64,000 nt of DNA, from NCBI GenBank assembly GCA_963210315.1, contig OY723290.1:1116001-1180000 (forward strand), given 5' to 3'. Below the pieces are notes generated by a model, which had not been told where the DNA came from, searched no databases, and saw only the letters and a program-made list of their open reading frames with translations. Both the position numbers and the translations under genes were made by a program. The DNA is from Rhynchopus euleeides. Taxonomy: Eukaryota; Euglenozoa; Diplonemea; Diplonemida; Diplonemidae. This document shows positions 45,528 through 55,321 of this stretch, piece after piece (positions within the stretch are counted from its first letter, which is position 1; each line of letters starts with the position of its first letter).

Positions 45528-45783
45528 GGGGTGTCGTTCGGCGCTGATCGCGCGGCTCTTCCGCTGCGTCCTGCGGCGACCTGCGTCTTTGGTGACTTCA
45601 GCCGCGCGCTCAGCGTACCCCTGCGCTACGAACAGTAATGGTAACAGAAGATCGTGCTGCCCACTCCCCACTCCCCTCTCCACCACACTTGTAGGAAGGC
45701 TAAGTGCCAAGAGGGCAAGGCTTGCCCGGAATGTGTTGCTGCGTACACTTAGCCTCCCTCACACAGGAACCGATGGGGAACTC
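45528..45783 (+). repeat. Split direct repeat B2
   Basis: Second copy of B1, offset 490 bases. Its end marks the right border of the element; the hAT coding sequence resumes at 45784. Confidence 0.9.
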
Positions 45784-46005
45784 CAACTGCTCGGCGCGCT
45801 CACGGGTGCCCGTGAAGTTAGCGGGCAGCAGTCCCTCTTCGGCGGCGTGTTCGAGGAGGAGTGGCTTGTTTTTAAAACGCTTGAACCTGTTTCGTTCAGC
45901 GGTTGCAAGCGCTTTGAAGGCAGGAGTGTCTTCAATATTCGACTCCTCGGAAGACGCCTCTTCCTCGACCGCATCGGGGTCGATTGCCAACTCTTCCGGT
46001 GGCAT
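45784..46005 (-). pseudogene. hAT transposase, 5' part (74 codons)
   Basis: ATG at 46005, 222 bases, acidic N-terminal tail (MPPEELAIDPDAVEEEASSE) then a basic stretch (ERNRFKRFKNK), ending RERAEQL at the edge of the YR element. The length is a multiple of three and the next codon across the element is the ATG at 41019, so the frame is preserved. On its own it would read into B2 and end at 45700. Confidence 0.8.
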
Positions 46006-46083
46006 GGTGTGTGCGTGTGTGTGTGGGACGACACTGCGAGATGGTGGTGATGTGTGAACAACGGGTGAGGGGACGAGAAACTG

Positions 46084-46275
46084 ACTCAGGACGATGACCA
46101 GATTGTACCAGGACGATGGACATTTTGTAAATCAGGACGATGGACATTGTGTAAATCAGGACGATGGACATTGTGTAAATCAGGACGATGGACATTTTGT
46201 AACCCAGGACGATGGACATTTTGTAAATCAGGACGATGGACATTGTGTATAAATCAGGACGATGGACATTCCAAT
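46084..46275. repeat. Tandem array CAGGACGATGGACATT
   Basis: Seven or eight units of about 25 bp, AATCAGGACGATGGACATT with GTGTA or TTGTA ends, just upstream of the hAT gene. Such subterminal arrays are common near hAT ends, but no TIR was found. Confidence 0.85.
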
Positions 46276-46539
46276 GGGGACAAAAATATTTTTGTCCCCA
46301 TTGCTCGCCCAGAACCACCCACCGTGAAAAATGGCAAAAATCGAGTATTTTGCCATTTTCGCATTTTTTGACCATGTCCCAGGAGCGGTAAAAATGAAAA
46401 ATTCGATGACGCGTTTTAGGCCTCAAAACGGGCTCAAAACTCAAAAATTCGATCAAAATCGGGCCCAGATGTCCAAAATAGGACCCCTCCCAAAAAAAAA
46501 TTTGAAAGGGTCCCCCTACATATTCTGGGTATTACCCAT

Positions 46540-46960
46540 AAGACTTATAAGATTTTTCCGGAAATCTTATGGGGGCCCTCGCTACGAGAGTCACTGTGAG
46601 TCACGAGTCGTCAGTTTTCAGCCAAACATGGCTGACTTCTCACTTTTTCTCACTCAGTCACACTTGGTAGCGAGGGCCCCCTATAAGTCTTATAAGATTT
46701 CCCGGAAATCTTATAAGACTTATAAGATTTCCGGAAAAATCTTATAAGTCTTATAAGATTTCCGGGAAATCTTATAAGACTTATAAGATTTCTGGCAAGA
46801 ATCTGACGGAATCTTACCGGCTTCTTATAAGATTTCCCAAAAATCTTATAAGATCTTGTAAGATTTGACGGCTTATCGTAAGAATTCTTGTCTTACAATC
46901 GTAAGTGTTCGTGGCCAATAAGCGTAAGAATCCATAAGAATCCATCAAAATTCTTAAGCG
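46540..46960. repeat. TAAGATTTCCGGAAATCTTA palindrome cluster
   Basis: Repeats of ATAAGACTTATAAGATTT with TCCGGAAA centres, same family as 36530-36665. A 111-bp MITE sits inside it. Confidence 0.85.
46571..46681. mobile_element. Harbinger-type MITE (111 bp)
   Basis: TIRs GGGGGCCCTCGCTAC and its complement, flanked by TAT at 46568-46570 and 46682-46684, a 3-bp duplication as made by PIF/Harbinger-type enzymes. Its inner ACTTTTTCTCACTCAGTC resembles the end of the larger element that starts at 46997, suggesting that element's transposase mobilised it. Confidence 0.8.
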
Positions 46961-46996
46961 GCTTGTCAAACCATGGGAAATCCCTAACAAAATTTT

Positions 46997-49221
46997 GGGG
47001 GCCTTCGCTACCGGGTGAGAAAAAGTGAGAAAAAATGAGCGGAAAAACGCTTAAAAAAAGAGTCAGGGGAGTTGGGGGGTCCCTAGCCTGGGGAGCATAT
47101 TTGAACCCCGAATCTCGAAAATTATGCCGGCGTGACTCGTCCCAAAGCAGGTTTGGGTCGCTCTATGGCGAGTTGGTGTAAAAATCGCAAACCAGAGTGA
47201 CTGCGAGTGACTCGCAGTGGGGTCCCCGGGGGGGGGGGGGCTGCTTGATGAATCAGCGGAGTGCGGTGTGCAGCTGATGCACCACCTTCTTTTCCTCACT
47301 AGTCTCATGCGGGGCAGGGGGTTTAGGCAAGCTTCGCTCGTACGTGGGGGGGAGGGGGTTGTGGAAGTAGAAGACAGAGACGAATCACAAACGGGAACAG
47401 ATGTTAGGAGAAGCAAGGGAGAGGGGGGGGGGGCAGAACATATATCACGCCGAACCGGAGAACTCGTGCCAGTCTGCATCGGGATCGTTCCCGGCAGTGC
47501 TCTGTAAGAGCTTGTCGACGACATCTGGGGTTTCACCACTGCCGTTCTCCGGGAAGCAGTCCAACACGCCCTGCACCTCCTGCATCCACGGAGTGACGTC
47601 CACATCCCGAAGGCCAAACTCATCCTCGTCATCTACAGACGCATCGTCCTCCTCGGTGTCAATCGTTGCAGAAGCTGCAGGTGGAGCACTGCCAGCCTCA
47701 GGCTCACCCGTAACCACTCTGCTGGCAGTGCGCGGCTTCTGGGGGATGAGGCCCGCGACGAGGTTCCTGTAAGGGCCGATGGGCAGTTCGGGGAGGCCAT
47801 ACTTGTACAGAAAGTTATGAAGCTCTGCCACGACCCTCCCACACAGCGCGAGGAACTGCGAGTCACCCTCGCCCCCGAGATGGTACGGGTACGTGAGGAT
47901 CTTGAAGTCCTTCACACGCGCATTTCCCCGCTCCACCCTTCCACGAACGAATCCGTGGGAACCGTTGTACATCTTCTGCGCCGCCACAGGAAGGTTACAG
48001 TCAGGAATGGGGACCCGTCGGTTTTCATCCCCCTTCCTCGAGTAGCAGCGACTCCCAGTCACGCACTGCTTGGCTCCCGCGTATGCGCCATCCGCAAGCA
48101 CAACGTCGCCGTCGGGCACCAAGTTGGGCTGGTGCGCGAATGCGGATGTGGAGGAAGTGCCCCACAGGTGCGAGTCAGGGATAGCACCAGCATGGCCACC
48201 CGTGAAGAACACGATGAGGCCGTACTTGTTGGTGCCCATCTGAAACTTCAGAACGGGCCTCTTGTAGTACCCGCTCCAGTTAGCCGCATAAAGGTAGCTT
48301 CTGGAGACGGGCACCGGGAAGACGTCGATCAGCATGGTGCTTGCAGGCAGGAGAGGGGCGTGGTTGAACTCGTCCTCGATACGCCTGTCAGAGACAAGCT
48401 GGACTTCGTTCAGGAAGAGGCCGCAGTACATCAGCCCTTCGTTGAGCATGTCGCGGCACTTGTCAGAAGACAGGTCGAAGGTGAAGGGGTCTGACAGGGC
48501 GGTTTTGAGCGGCTTTCTGAAGAGGTAGTAGAATACGACCAACTGATGTTTTTCCGTGAAGATGCTTGACCCGTACTTCCGGAAGAACATTTCAAGCATG
48601 TAGGGGGGGTAGCCGGTGAGACTCTTCGCCTTCCCCTTGCACAGCTTGTCCCAGTCGTGCGTCTGCTCGGCCAGGATCTCGTTTATCGAGAGACCGATCA
48701 AGGGGTGCTTGACGTCATTTGCACGAGCCCTATCAGCCTCAAACTGGCGGCGCAACTTCGCCTTCACCTCGTTCAGCTGCCTCTGGACCCGCTCCTTGGG
48801 AGATTCCGCAGCCGAGGCCTGTTCTGCACGCACCTTCTTCGCTGCGAACTCCTGCGTCACCTTCTGCGTCAGCTCCTCCTTCTCCTTCACATCCTTCTTC
48901 GACTTCCGGCCGCGCTTCAGCTTTCCATCCGGTCTCTTGGCGGACAGCTGCTTCTTCACCTCGCTCTCCACCATGCGCTTCTCTCTCTCGTCCAGGACTA
49001 GCGCGGTCTGCTCCTCCAGCGAAGGCCCCACAGCAGGTGACGAGAGATCCGTGGGGCGCTTCTCGCGGCTCTTTGCCATCACTGCGTGCTGGATGAGCTG
49101 CTTGCGGTGCCCTTGGCCCAGGTGCAGGACATGCCAGGATCCCTCTGGAAAGGTAAACTCCGGGTCGGCCAGGTGGGAGACATCCCATGAGCTTGGCTCA
49201 CCCTCCTGCCAGAGGTCGACG
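46997..49221 (-). mobile_element. PIF/Harbinger-like element, 5' side truncated
   Basis: The left end GGGGGCCTTCGCTACCGGGT at 46997 matches the TIR of the nearby 111-bp MITE. The transposase gene follows on the minus strand. The other end is not found: at 49221 the sequence changes abruptly into a different repeat, GCATGGGCTGCAGGGAATCG, which also occurs at 49641. The element is probably interrupted there. Confidence 0.6.
47445..49079 (-). CDS. DDE transposase, PIF/Harbinger-like (DDE_Tnp_4 type), about 544 aa
   Basis: I chose the ATG at 49079 (MAKSREKRPTD). The frame is open to 49328, but upstream of codon 49222 it is a translation of the repeat, and the stretch 49080-49221 (WQEGEPSSWDVSHLADPEF) may be part of an upstream exon. 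The first 150 residues are charged and Lys/Arg/Glu-rich (KLKRGRKSKKDVKEKEEL). The catalytic domain shows Asp in MLIDVFPVPVSR, Asp in VLADGAYAGAK and Glu in RGRVERGNARVKDFKIL, the order and spacing of this family. An acidic tail (IDTEEDDASVDDEDEFG) ends the protein. The reading frame is intact, though the promoter side appears to be lost. Confidence 0.8.
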   Translation of the reverse strand: MAKSREKRPTDLSSPAVGPSLEEQTALVLDEREKRMVESEVKKQLSAKRPDGKLKRGRKSKKDVKEKEELTQKVTQEFAAKKVRAEQASAAESPKERVQRQLNEVKAKLRRQFEADRARANDVKHPLIGLSINEILAEQTHDWDKLCKGKAKSLTGYPPYMLEMFFRKYGSSIFTEKHQLVVFYYLFRKPLKTALSDPFTFDLSSDKCRDMLNEGLMYCGLFLNEVQLVSDRRIEDEFNHAPLLPASTMLIDVFPVPVSRSYLYAANWSGYYKRPVLKFQMGTNKYGLIVFFTGGHAGAIPDSHLWGTSSTSAFAHQPNLVPDGDVVLADGAYAGAKQCVTGSRCYSRKGDENRRVPIPDCNLPVAAQKMYNGSHGFVRGRVERGNARVKDFKILTYPYHLGGEGDSQFLALCGRVVAELHNFLYKYGLPELPIGPYRNLVAGLIPQKPRTASRVVTGEPEAGSAPPAASATIDTEEDDASVDDEDEFGLRDVDVTPWMQEVQGVLDCFPENGSGETPDVVDKLLQSTAGNDPDADWHEFSGSA

Positions 49222-50920
49222 CATGGGCTGCAGGGAATCGGATTCCTGGAATCGAGAATCCGATTCCGGAATCGAAAAACCGAGTGGAATCCGATTCCAC
49301 AAAAAAAGTCAAAAAATAGATTTCCCATTGGGTGACACTTGGTTTTTCATGGTTTTGTACGGGAAAAAGACAATGCGATTTTTCGTGATTTTTCACCTCG
49401 GATGAGCCTCGATTTCGCAAAGTCGTCGGATTACCGAGACTTCTTGCTGAGCAGTGAATGGGGTCTGGCGAAATGAGGGCAGGAACATGCTTAGATTGAC
49501 GATTCAGTGCGAAATAATGGCCATCGTGGATTCCGCGAGCCAAATTAGGTAGTCATTTTTCTGCTTGCGTTTTTTTAGTTGTATTTTTTTCGCGAATCTG
49601 GGCCATAAAATGGATTTTGGTGGGCGACCGAAATCCACCCCATGGGCTGCAGGGAATCGGATTCCTGGAATCGAGAATCCGATTCCGGAATCGAAAAACC
49701 GAGTGGAATCCGATTCCACAAAAAAAAGTCAAAAAATAGATTTCCCATTGGGTGACACTTGGTTTTTCATGGTTTTGTACGGGAAAAAGTGCGTGACCGA
49801 GGCGTGATTACTGAGGTGGAGCGCCATTCTCAGAAGAAATCCTCGGCAGGGGTGGGGGGGTGGGGGTCAACAGCCCGCCGCAGGCGCCGGAAATTTTCAG
49901 GCGTGGTTTCGTATGTTGTGTTGCCGTTGTGTTGGCCGGAAGTATTCAGGGACACTTCAGGGACGGAGAGCCAGCCCCCTGGCCCAACCAAAAACCGGAT
50001 TTTTCGGCCAAAAATTCGAAATTTTCGCATGGTGTGCGAATGTGTTGAGAGTAACGGAAAATGCCCAAATTTTCATGTATCGAAAGAGTTGGTGAGCAAT
50101 TCGTCCTTCTGTTCAATTCGACCCAAAACTGCCACCAGCCATTTTCTAATGTGCGAATGTGTTGAGAGTAACGGAAGATGCCCAAATTTTCATGTATCGA
50201 AAGAGTTACGGGTGAGAGTAACGGAAAATGCCCAAATTTTCATGTATCGAAAGAGTTGGCGAGCAATTCGTCCTTCTGTTCAATTCGACCCAAAACTGCC
50301 ACCAGCCATTTTCTAAGGGCTTCTGGGTGGGTTCTGACCAGAAAAATGGCTGAAAAATGGACGGAAACCCCCAAAAACCACCCAGAAATGGCCAGAAATC
50401 GGTTTTTGGGCCCATTTTTCACCCAGAAACACGTTTTTGGGCCTCTGTGAAAATTTCGATTTTTTGACATTTTTCGCGATTTTCTACAACTACTCGCCCA
50501 CACAAAAACCGTTTTTTAGCAGGGAAATACAACAAATCAACGAATTAAGCCGTTTTAACCCCTTTCGTGCACTTTTTGGTCCCAGAAGTGGGTATATGGG
50601 GTGTTGGGGTCCCCCTACGACTTGTCCATTTTTCGACATTTTTGGGTCAGATTCCGGAATCCGATTCTCGATTCCGGAATCGGTGGAATCCGATTCTGGA
50701 TTCTGGAATCGGATTCCACCGATTCCACGATTCCGGAATCGGTGATTTCGATTCCGGAATCGGATTCCACAATTTTGGAATCGGCGTTTTCGATTCCGGA
50801 ATCCGATTCCACTCTTTTTCTGGAATCGTGGAATCCGGATTCTGATTCGGAATCCGGATTCCACGATTCCCGGAATCGAAGATTTTTATTTGGAATCCGA
50901 TTCAATGCAGCCCATGCCAA
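49221..50920. repeat. GGAATCGGATTCC-rich inverted-repeat element(s)
   Basis: The end sequence CATGGGCTGCAGGGAATCGG occurs at 49221 and 49641, each followed by about 125 shared bases (to ACGGGAAAAAG). It is present in inverted, slightly changed form at about 50907-50920. Near 50650-50890 GATTCCGGAATC repeats densely. Between these, a 115-120-bp unit (GTGTTGAGAGTAACGGAAAA ... CATGTATCGAAAGAGTTG) is repeated two and a half times at 50040-50310. No coding capacity. Probably one element inserted into another copy of itself. Confidence 0.65.
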
Positions 50921-51017
50921 AACCCACCCCACACACACAGGACCACCAGGCATCATAGAAGAACAACGGCGAGACACGGCAGGTCCAAAATTTCCGGCGC
51001 CTGCGGCGGGCTGTCTG
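49850..51017. repeat. Inverted pair around the GATTCC element
   Basis: AGCCCGCCGCAGGCGCCGGA at about 49870 is found in reverse complement at about 50990-51012, in each case next to a G- or C-tract and followed by diverging sequence. This could be the TIR pair of an element that contains the 50040-50900 repeats. Confidence 0.5.
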
Positions 51018-51504
51018 CCCCCCCCCCCCCCTAGGCATACAGTGCAAACGATAATTATTATCGCACATATACCAGATACGATAATTTTCGGAAAATTATC
51101 GCATACGATAATTTATTATCGCATACGATAATCCATTATCGTATGATGCGATAATCCCATTATCGTATACGAACGGATACGATAATTATTATCGTATATT
51201 ATCGCATACGATAATCCCATTATCGTATGTTATCGCATACGATAATGGGATTATCGTATGCGATACTTACTGGGTTGCACTATTCTTGAACACCACTGCC
51301 CTCGTCAGATTCCTTCACATACTCGTCCGTCATCAGGATTCATCGCCCCCCCCCCCCCCCCCAGTCCCTTCAACACCCTCGATGTCATCAGACATCGAGA
51401 CAGAATTCGTCATCCCCCCCCCCCACCCGCCCACCGAACAGCACAGGAACCACATCACGGACAGACGACCTGGCACGCCGCCCCCCCCCCCCCCATCCCC
51501 CCTT

Positions 51505-53832
51505 CTAAATGATATCCATCTCAGTCTCGGATTCGTCCTCCTCAGAGGAATCATCAGAGACATAGTCCCTTTCGAGGGCTTCTGCGAACCGGTTGCTCTT
51601 GTCGAAGTAGCCGAGGAGGTCGCCGTTCCGCTGCAAGAACAGACGATCCGCGTAGGTCTTCGTCGAGATGTTCGACCCCCGCTTGGACTTGCGGGACTCT
51701 GCCGTCGAAAACACACTGTCGACCTGTGTGACCGACACAGGCGTGCGGAGCCAAGCCACCACATGTGGCGCCAGGATGGGGAACAGCTTCCTCCCCTTCT
51801 CCAGCCAGAACGCAATCGGGGTGTCGGTCTGCAGGGATTCGGCAGGGGCATTGAGGTACTGTGTGAACTCCGCCCAGCACTCGTCGTCAGCAAGGGCATG
51901 GAAATCCACGGCCCACACCAGCTGGTTTGTGATGTCGGGGAAGTCGTCGAAGTCAGCCATCAGCACGGTTTCCGGGTCGAAGATGAGCGCCATCTCGAAC
52001 CTCGCCTTCGACGGCCAAGACTCCCAGGCATCCTTCAGCAAGGTGCGGATAGGAGCAGGATAACTGGTGTTCGTCACCACCTTCTGGTACTCCTCCGTGA
52101 TAGTCCGCACTTTGATGTGCCCCAGACGGGCTTCCGGGTTCTGCACCCATCGCACGAGCCACAGCACCGGCTCCACCATCTCAGCCACAGCCACCGTCTC
52201 GCTGACGTGCTCTTCCCATGTTCCCTTCTGGATGTGCTCAGAGAGCTGCCTGAGAGTGAGTGGCTTCTTCTTCCTCGCCATCTCCACGCTGACGAACTGC
52301 AGCAGCATCGCACACCGGGTCTGCAGGTGGACTGTCAGGTCGAACATCGCTGCCCATCGAGTGTCCGAAGTAGAGGCGGGTTGCTGAGGGCTGGACACCT
52401 CCACATTGGCGGCGTGGGTGTCGTCTGTTTCCGCCACAAAGGCGGCAGCCCGCTCCAGCACCACCGCATCGGTATCTGTGACGTTCACGGATGGGAGAAG
52501 CTTGCGGAGCGCACGCACCGCTCCGCGGTCGAGAGCGGTGCGCACACGCAAATGAGTGTCACGGATGTTCGTTGCAGCATCATGCATCCTCTCCGCCCCC
52601 TGTGCCTGAAACTTCTTCCAACGGTGCCGGCGCGACTTGCACCCGAAGAACTGCGACACCAGCGTGCAGAAGGCATACGCCCGGGGGTATGACTGGCGCA
52701 CTGCTCGCTTCAACGCTGCGTTGAGGTGGTGGCCCAGGCAGTAGATGCCCTCCTCCTTCTTGTCGCCAAACGCCTTGACGTTCACCGACCCGAAGTCAGC
52801 GACAACTGTACTGCGGGTAATGCCGTACAGTTCCCGCACCTCGTCAAGCACATCCCCGACGTCCTCTGCGTTGTGCACCTCGCCGTCACCACGCACTTTC
52901 GACAGGAGGAGCACTCCCCTGCCTCCCACGTAGGCGACGACCGACATGATGGCAAAGCCAAGATGCCGCAGGCCTGTTCCATCAACGCCCAACGCCACCG
53001 GCCGGCCGGTGATGCAGTCGCGGATCTTCTTCTGGATCTCCGCGACGAACAGCGGGGCCTTGCCCAGCAGCGTCCGGGGCTTCGGCAGAGGGGTGGTCAT
53101 CGGCAGCGCAAGGATAGACGCCTGGTGAGGCGTGATCCCCGCAATCACAAGGGCAAGTGCCCATGCCTTTTGAAATGATGCGGTGGTCGTGGGATCGCTC
53201 TTCGTGGTTGAAACACAGGGGGCCGCCTGCACTGGCGCTTCCTTCGATGTGGTCTGGTGCGCCTTCGTGTCGGTCACGTGTTTCTTTGCCACTGTCGATT
53301 CAGCATGCTTTACGACGATGCTACAGAGGTTGCACCACAGGACTTCGTCCGATAATGTCCGGGGGGGGTTTGCATCAAGCAGCATGGTGCGAGTTTCGAA
53401 CGGGAGGTCCTCCACCGACTTGATCGTGTAGGCCGCAGCAACTGTGGCGTCGTACCTCGCCAGTTGCTGCAGCCGCTGCCTGGCTGTTACCAAGGAGATC
53501 CTCTTCTTGGCAGCAGCCTCGTCTGCGGCTTCCTCCACCGTTTTTCTGAGTTTTATCGTGTCCAGGCGTTTCTGCGCGCTCTCCGATTTTCCCGCGGGCT
53601 TTGGTGCTGTCTTCTTGGGGGCTGGCTTCTTCGCTGCTGGCTTCTTTGGGGGTGGCTTTTTCACGGCCGCCTTTTTCGCTGAGGGCTTCTTGTCCTTCCC
53701 CCCCGTGACGCGACGGCGTTTCTGGTCCGGCTCGTCCTCATCACTGCCCTCTTCCTCGTCATCGCCGTCATCATCTTCCTCTGCGTCATCCTCCGTTGTT
53801 GTGTCGTCTTTTATCCTACGACGACGAGACAT
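51505..53832 (-). CDS. hAT-family transposase (775 aa)
   Basis: I chose the ATG at 53832 (MSRRRRIKDDTT); the frame is open to 54042 but that part is a duplicated fragment of the gene itself. N terminus: acidic stretch, then a histone-H1-like Lys/Pro/Ala tail (KKPPPKKPAAKKPAPKK). A BED-like Cys/His set follows (LWCNLCSIVVKHAES...KKHVTDTKAH). Catalytic region: ALGVDGTGLRHLGF (first Asp), TVVADFGSVNVKAF (second Asp) and CLGHHLNAALKRAV. The C terminus has the diagnostic hAT dimerisation block (WLRTPVSVTQVDSVFSTAES RKSKRG, then DRLFLQRNG). An acidic end (DDSSEEDESETEMD) closes it. There are no stops or introns, so the enzyme may be active. Confidence 0.88.
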   Translation of the reverse strand: MSRRRRIKDDTTTEDDAEEDDDGDDEEEGSDEDEPDQKRRRVTGGKDKKPSAKKAAVKKPPPKKPAAKKPAPKKTAPKPAGKSESAQKRLDTIKLRKTVEEAADEAAAKKRISLVTARQRLQQLARYDATVAAAYTIKSVEDLPFETRTMLLDANPPRTLSDEVLWCNLCSIVVKHAESTVAKKHVTDTKAHQTTSKEAPVQAAPCVSTTKSDPTTTASFQKAWALALVIAGITPHQASILALPMTTPLPKPRTLLGKAPLFVAEIQKKIRDCITGRPVALGVDGTGLRHLGFAIMSVVAYVGGRGVLLLSKVRGDGEVHNAEDVGDVLDEVRELYGITRSTVVADFGSVNVKAFGDKKEEGIYCLGHHLNAALKRAVRQSYPRAYAFCTLVSQFFGCKSRRHRWKKFQAQGAERMHDAATNIRDTHLRVRTALDRGAVRALRKLLPSVNVTDTDAVVLERAAAFVAETDDTHAANVEVSSPQQPASTSDTRWAAMFDLTVHLQTRCAMLLQFVSVEMARKKKPLTLRQLSEHIQKGTWEEHVSETVAVAEMVEPVLWLVRWVQNPEARLGHIKVRTITEEYQKVVTNTSYPAPIRTLLKDAWESWPSKARFEMALIFDPETVLMADFDDFPDITNQLVWAVDFHALADDECWAEFTQYLNAPAESLQTDTPIAFWLEKGRKLFPILAPHVVAWLRTPVSVTQVDSVFSTAESRKSKRGSNISTKTYADRLFLQRNGDLLGYFDKSNRFAEALERDYVSDDSSEEDESETEMDII

Positions 53833-53909
53833 TTTTTGATCCCTGGTGTTTCCTGTGGAGGGTGATGGCGATGCAGTCACAACATAGCGATAGACACACG
53901 GGTCGAGAG

Positions 53910-54015
53910 CGCACACGCAAATGAGTGTCACGGATGTGCGTGGCAGTATCCTGTAACCTCTCCGCCCCCCTGTGCCTGAAACTTCTTCCAACGGTGCCAG
54001 CTTCATTGACAGGAT
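53910..54015. repeat. Duplicated fragment of the hAT coding sequence
   Basis: About 95 bases (GCGCACACGCAAATGAGTGT ... CTTCTTCCAACGGTGCC) match 52538-52632 inside the transposase gene with about 8 differences, same orientation. It sits just upstream of the start codon. Confidence 0.85.
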
Positions 54016-54335
54016 GCCCCAGACAGACATAGTGCTGCGCATGTCATGGCACTATGTGTGTTGTGTCTGCCACCCATTTGTGAGGGACATTCTACACTTC
54101 TGAGTGAAGCCCCCCGTCACCAATAATTCAAAGAAGCAAAAATGGCAGCTTCCGGCTCCACTTTTACCACTTTTTCAATGTGTTCTGGGCTGATTTCTGG
54201 TTTTCCGAAAATCTCAAAAAAATTATCGCACCATTATCGTATATTATCGTATACGATAATATACGATAATGGGAGTACGATAATAATTATCGTATGCGAT
54301 AATAATTATCGTTTGCACTGTATGCCTAGGGGGGG

Positions 54336-55321
54336 TCAAATGGGGGTGACAAACACGATTTTTCAAAAAACCGGCGCAGAGGCCCCAAAGCCCCCGTAAA
54401 CCCTCCAAACCCCCCCAGATCGGTCCGGAAACCCATCGAACCCCACTTTTCCACCATTCCGGGCACCTCAGGTGCCCGAATTGGGGTACCTAAATTTTGT
54501 GCCACCGTTTGGTACCGTGCAGTGCCACTGTGTGGGAGGTTGGAAAAGAAAATGCCCCAACACACCACATCTGAGGGTTGCAATGCATGTTGCTTGCCAA
54601 CCACGTCATCCGGTGGGTGTCAGGCGCTATGTAGGTGGCATGAGCCAGGTCTTCGATGTGTTCTGGCTTGTATATGTACCTCCCTGCCTGCGGCACAGGC
54701 ACTGCCTTTGTCCCCCACACCAGCCACAGAGAGCGTATTGTACTAGAGGAGGCATAGCCTGCTGACCTGGCTGTCTAAAAAATTATTTTTTTTAAAATCG
54801 CATTGTCTTTTCGACCCTATACCAAAAGTGGTCCCAAATCGGTCCGGGACGACCGTCCACAACCGTCCACACTCTCTAAATGCTCGATGTTGCATTTTAA
54901 ATTCAAAAATTCACATTTTCCAGCCAACTGGGCCAGTTTCCTTAGGAAAATGGCTCAAAATCGCAAACACTCCATTTCTACGGGCCACCACAGGCCAATA
55001 GAGTACCAAAATCGGTTTTTTCGCATTCTACGGCCTCAGGCAGACCGTCCACACCCAAAAATCACCCCCAGGTGGTCAATATTGGGGTGTTCTGGCACTT
55101 TTTCACCTGTGGACGGTTGTGGACGGCTGTGGATGGCTGTGGATGGTTGTGGACGGCTGTGGACGGTCTGCCAAGAGGTTACTGGAGGTTGCTAGGCTGC
55201 GGGCGGACCGTCCACACCCAAAAAACACCCCCAGTTGGTCACGATGGGGACGGTACGTCTCTTTTTCGTCTGTAGACGGTTGTGGACGGTCTGCCAATAG
55301 GTTGCTCCAGGATGCGAGATT
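54336..55321. other. Intergenic with TGGACGG repeats
   Basis: No gene. GTGGACGGCTGTGGATGGTT-like short repeats lie at 55110-55170, and GACCGTCCACACCCAAAAA occurs at about 55045 and 55207. From 55322 the satellite begins. Confidence 0.5.

Larger units (their letters stand above)
41020..45783 (+). mobile_element. Tyrosine-recombinase retrotransposon with split direct repeats (VIPER/Ngaro-like)
   Basis: Complete 4.76-kb element. Order: A1 (41020-41229), gag-like ORF, tyrosine recombinase, RT-RNase H, B1 (45038-45293), A2 (45294-45503), a 24-base spacer, B2 (45528-45783). A1/A2 are 210 bp and B1/B2 are 256 bp, near identical in each pair; this A1-ORFs-B1-A2-B2 layout is the known signature of split-direct-repeat YR retroelements (Ngaro, PAT, VIPER). 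The three ORFs do not overlap and are separated by 23 and 41 bases. The order gag-YR-RT matches VIPER, whereas DIRS and Ngaro carry YR last. It lies antisense inside a hAT transposase gene with no target-site duplication, as expected of recombinase-mediated insertion. Intact ORFs and matching repeats point to a recent insertion. Confidence 0.92.
51025..54335 (-). mobile_element. hAT-like DNA transposon with long inverted termini (about 3.3 kb)
   Basis: The left end, Cs then CTAGGCATACAGTGCAAACG followed by ATAATTATTATCGCA, is the exact complement of the right end at 54295-54335. Subterminal regions (51041-51265, 54225-54313) are packed with ATACGATAAT / ATTATCGTAT palindromes, probable transposase-binding sites. 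It encloses one hAT-type transposase gene. An 8-bp target duplication could not be recognised, partly because the left end lies in a C14 tract. Confidence 0.85.
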
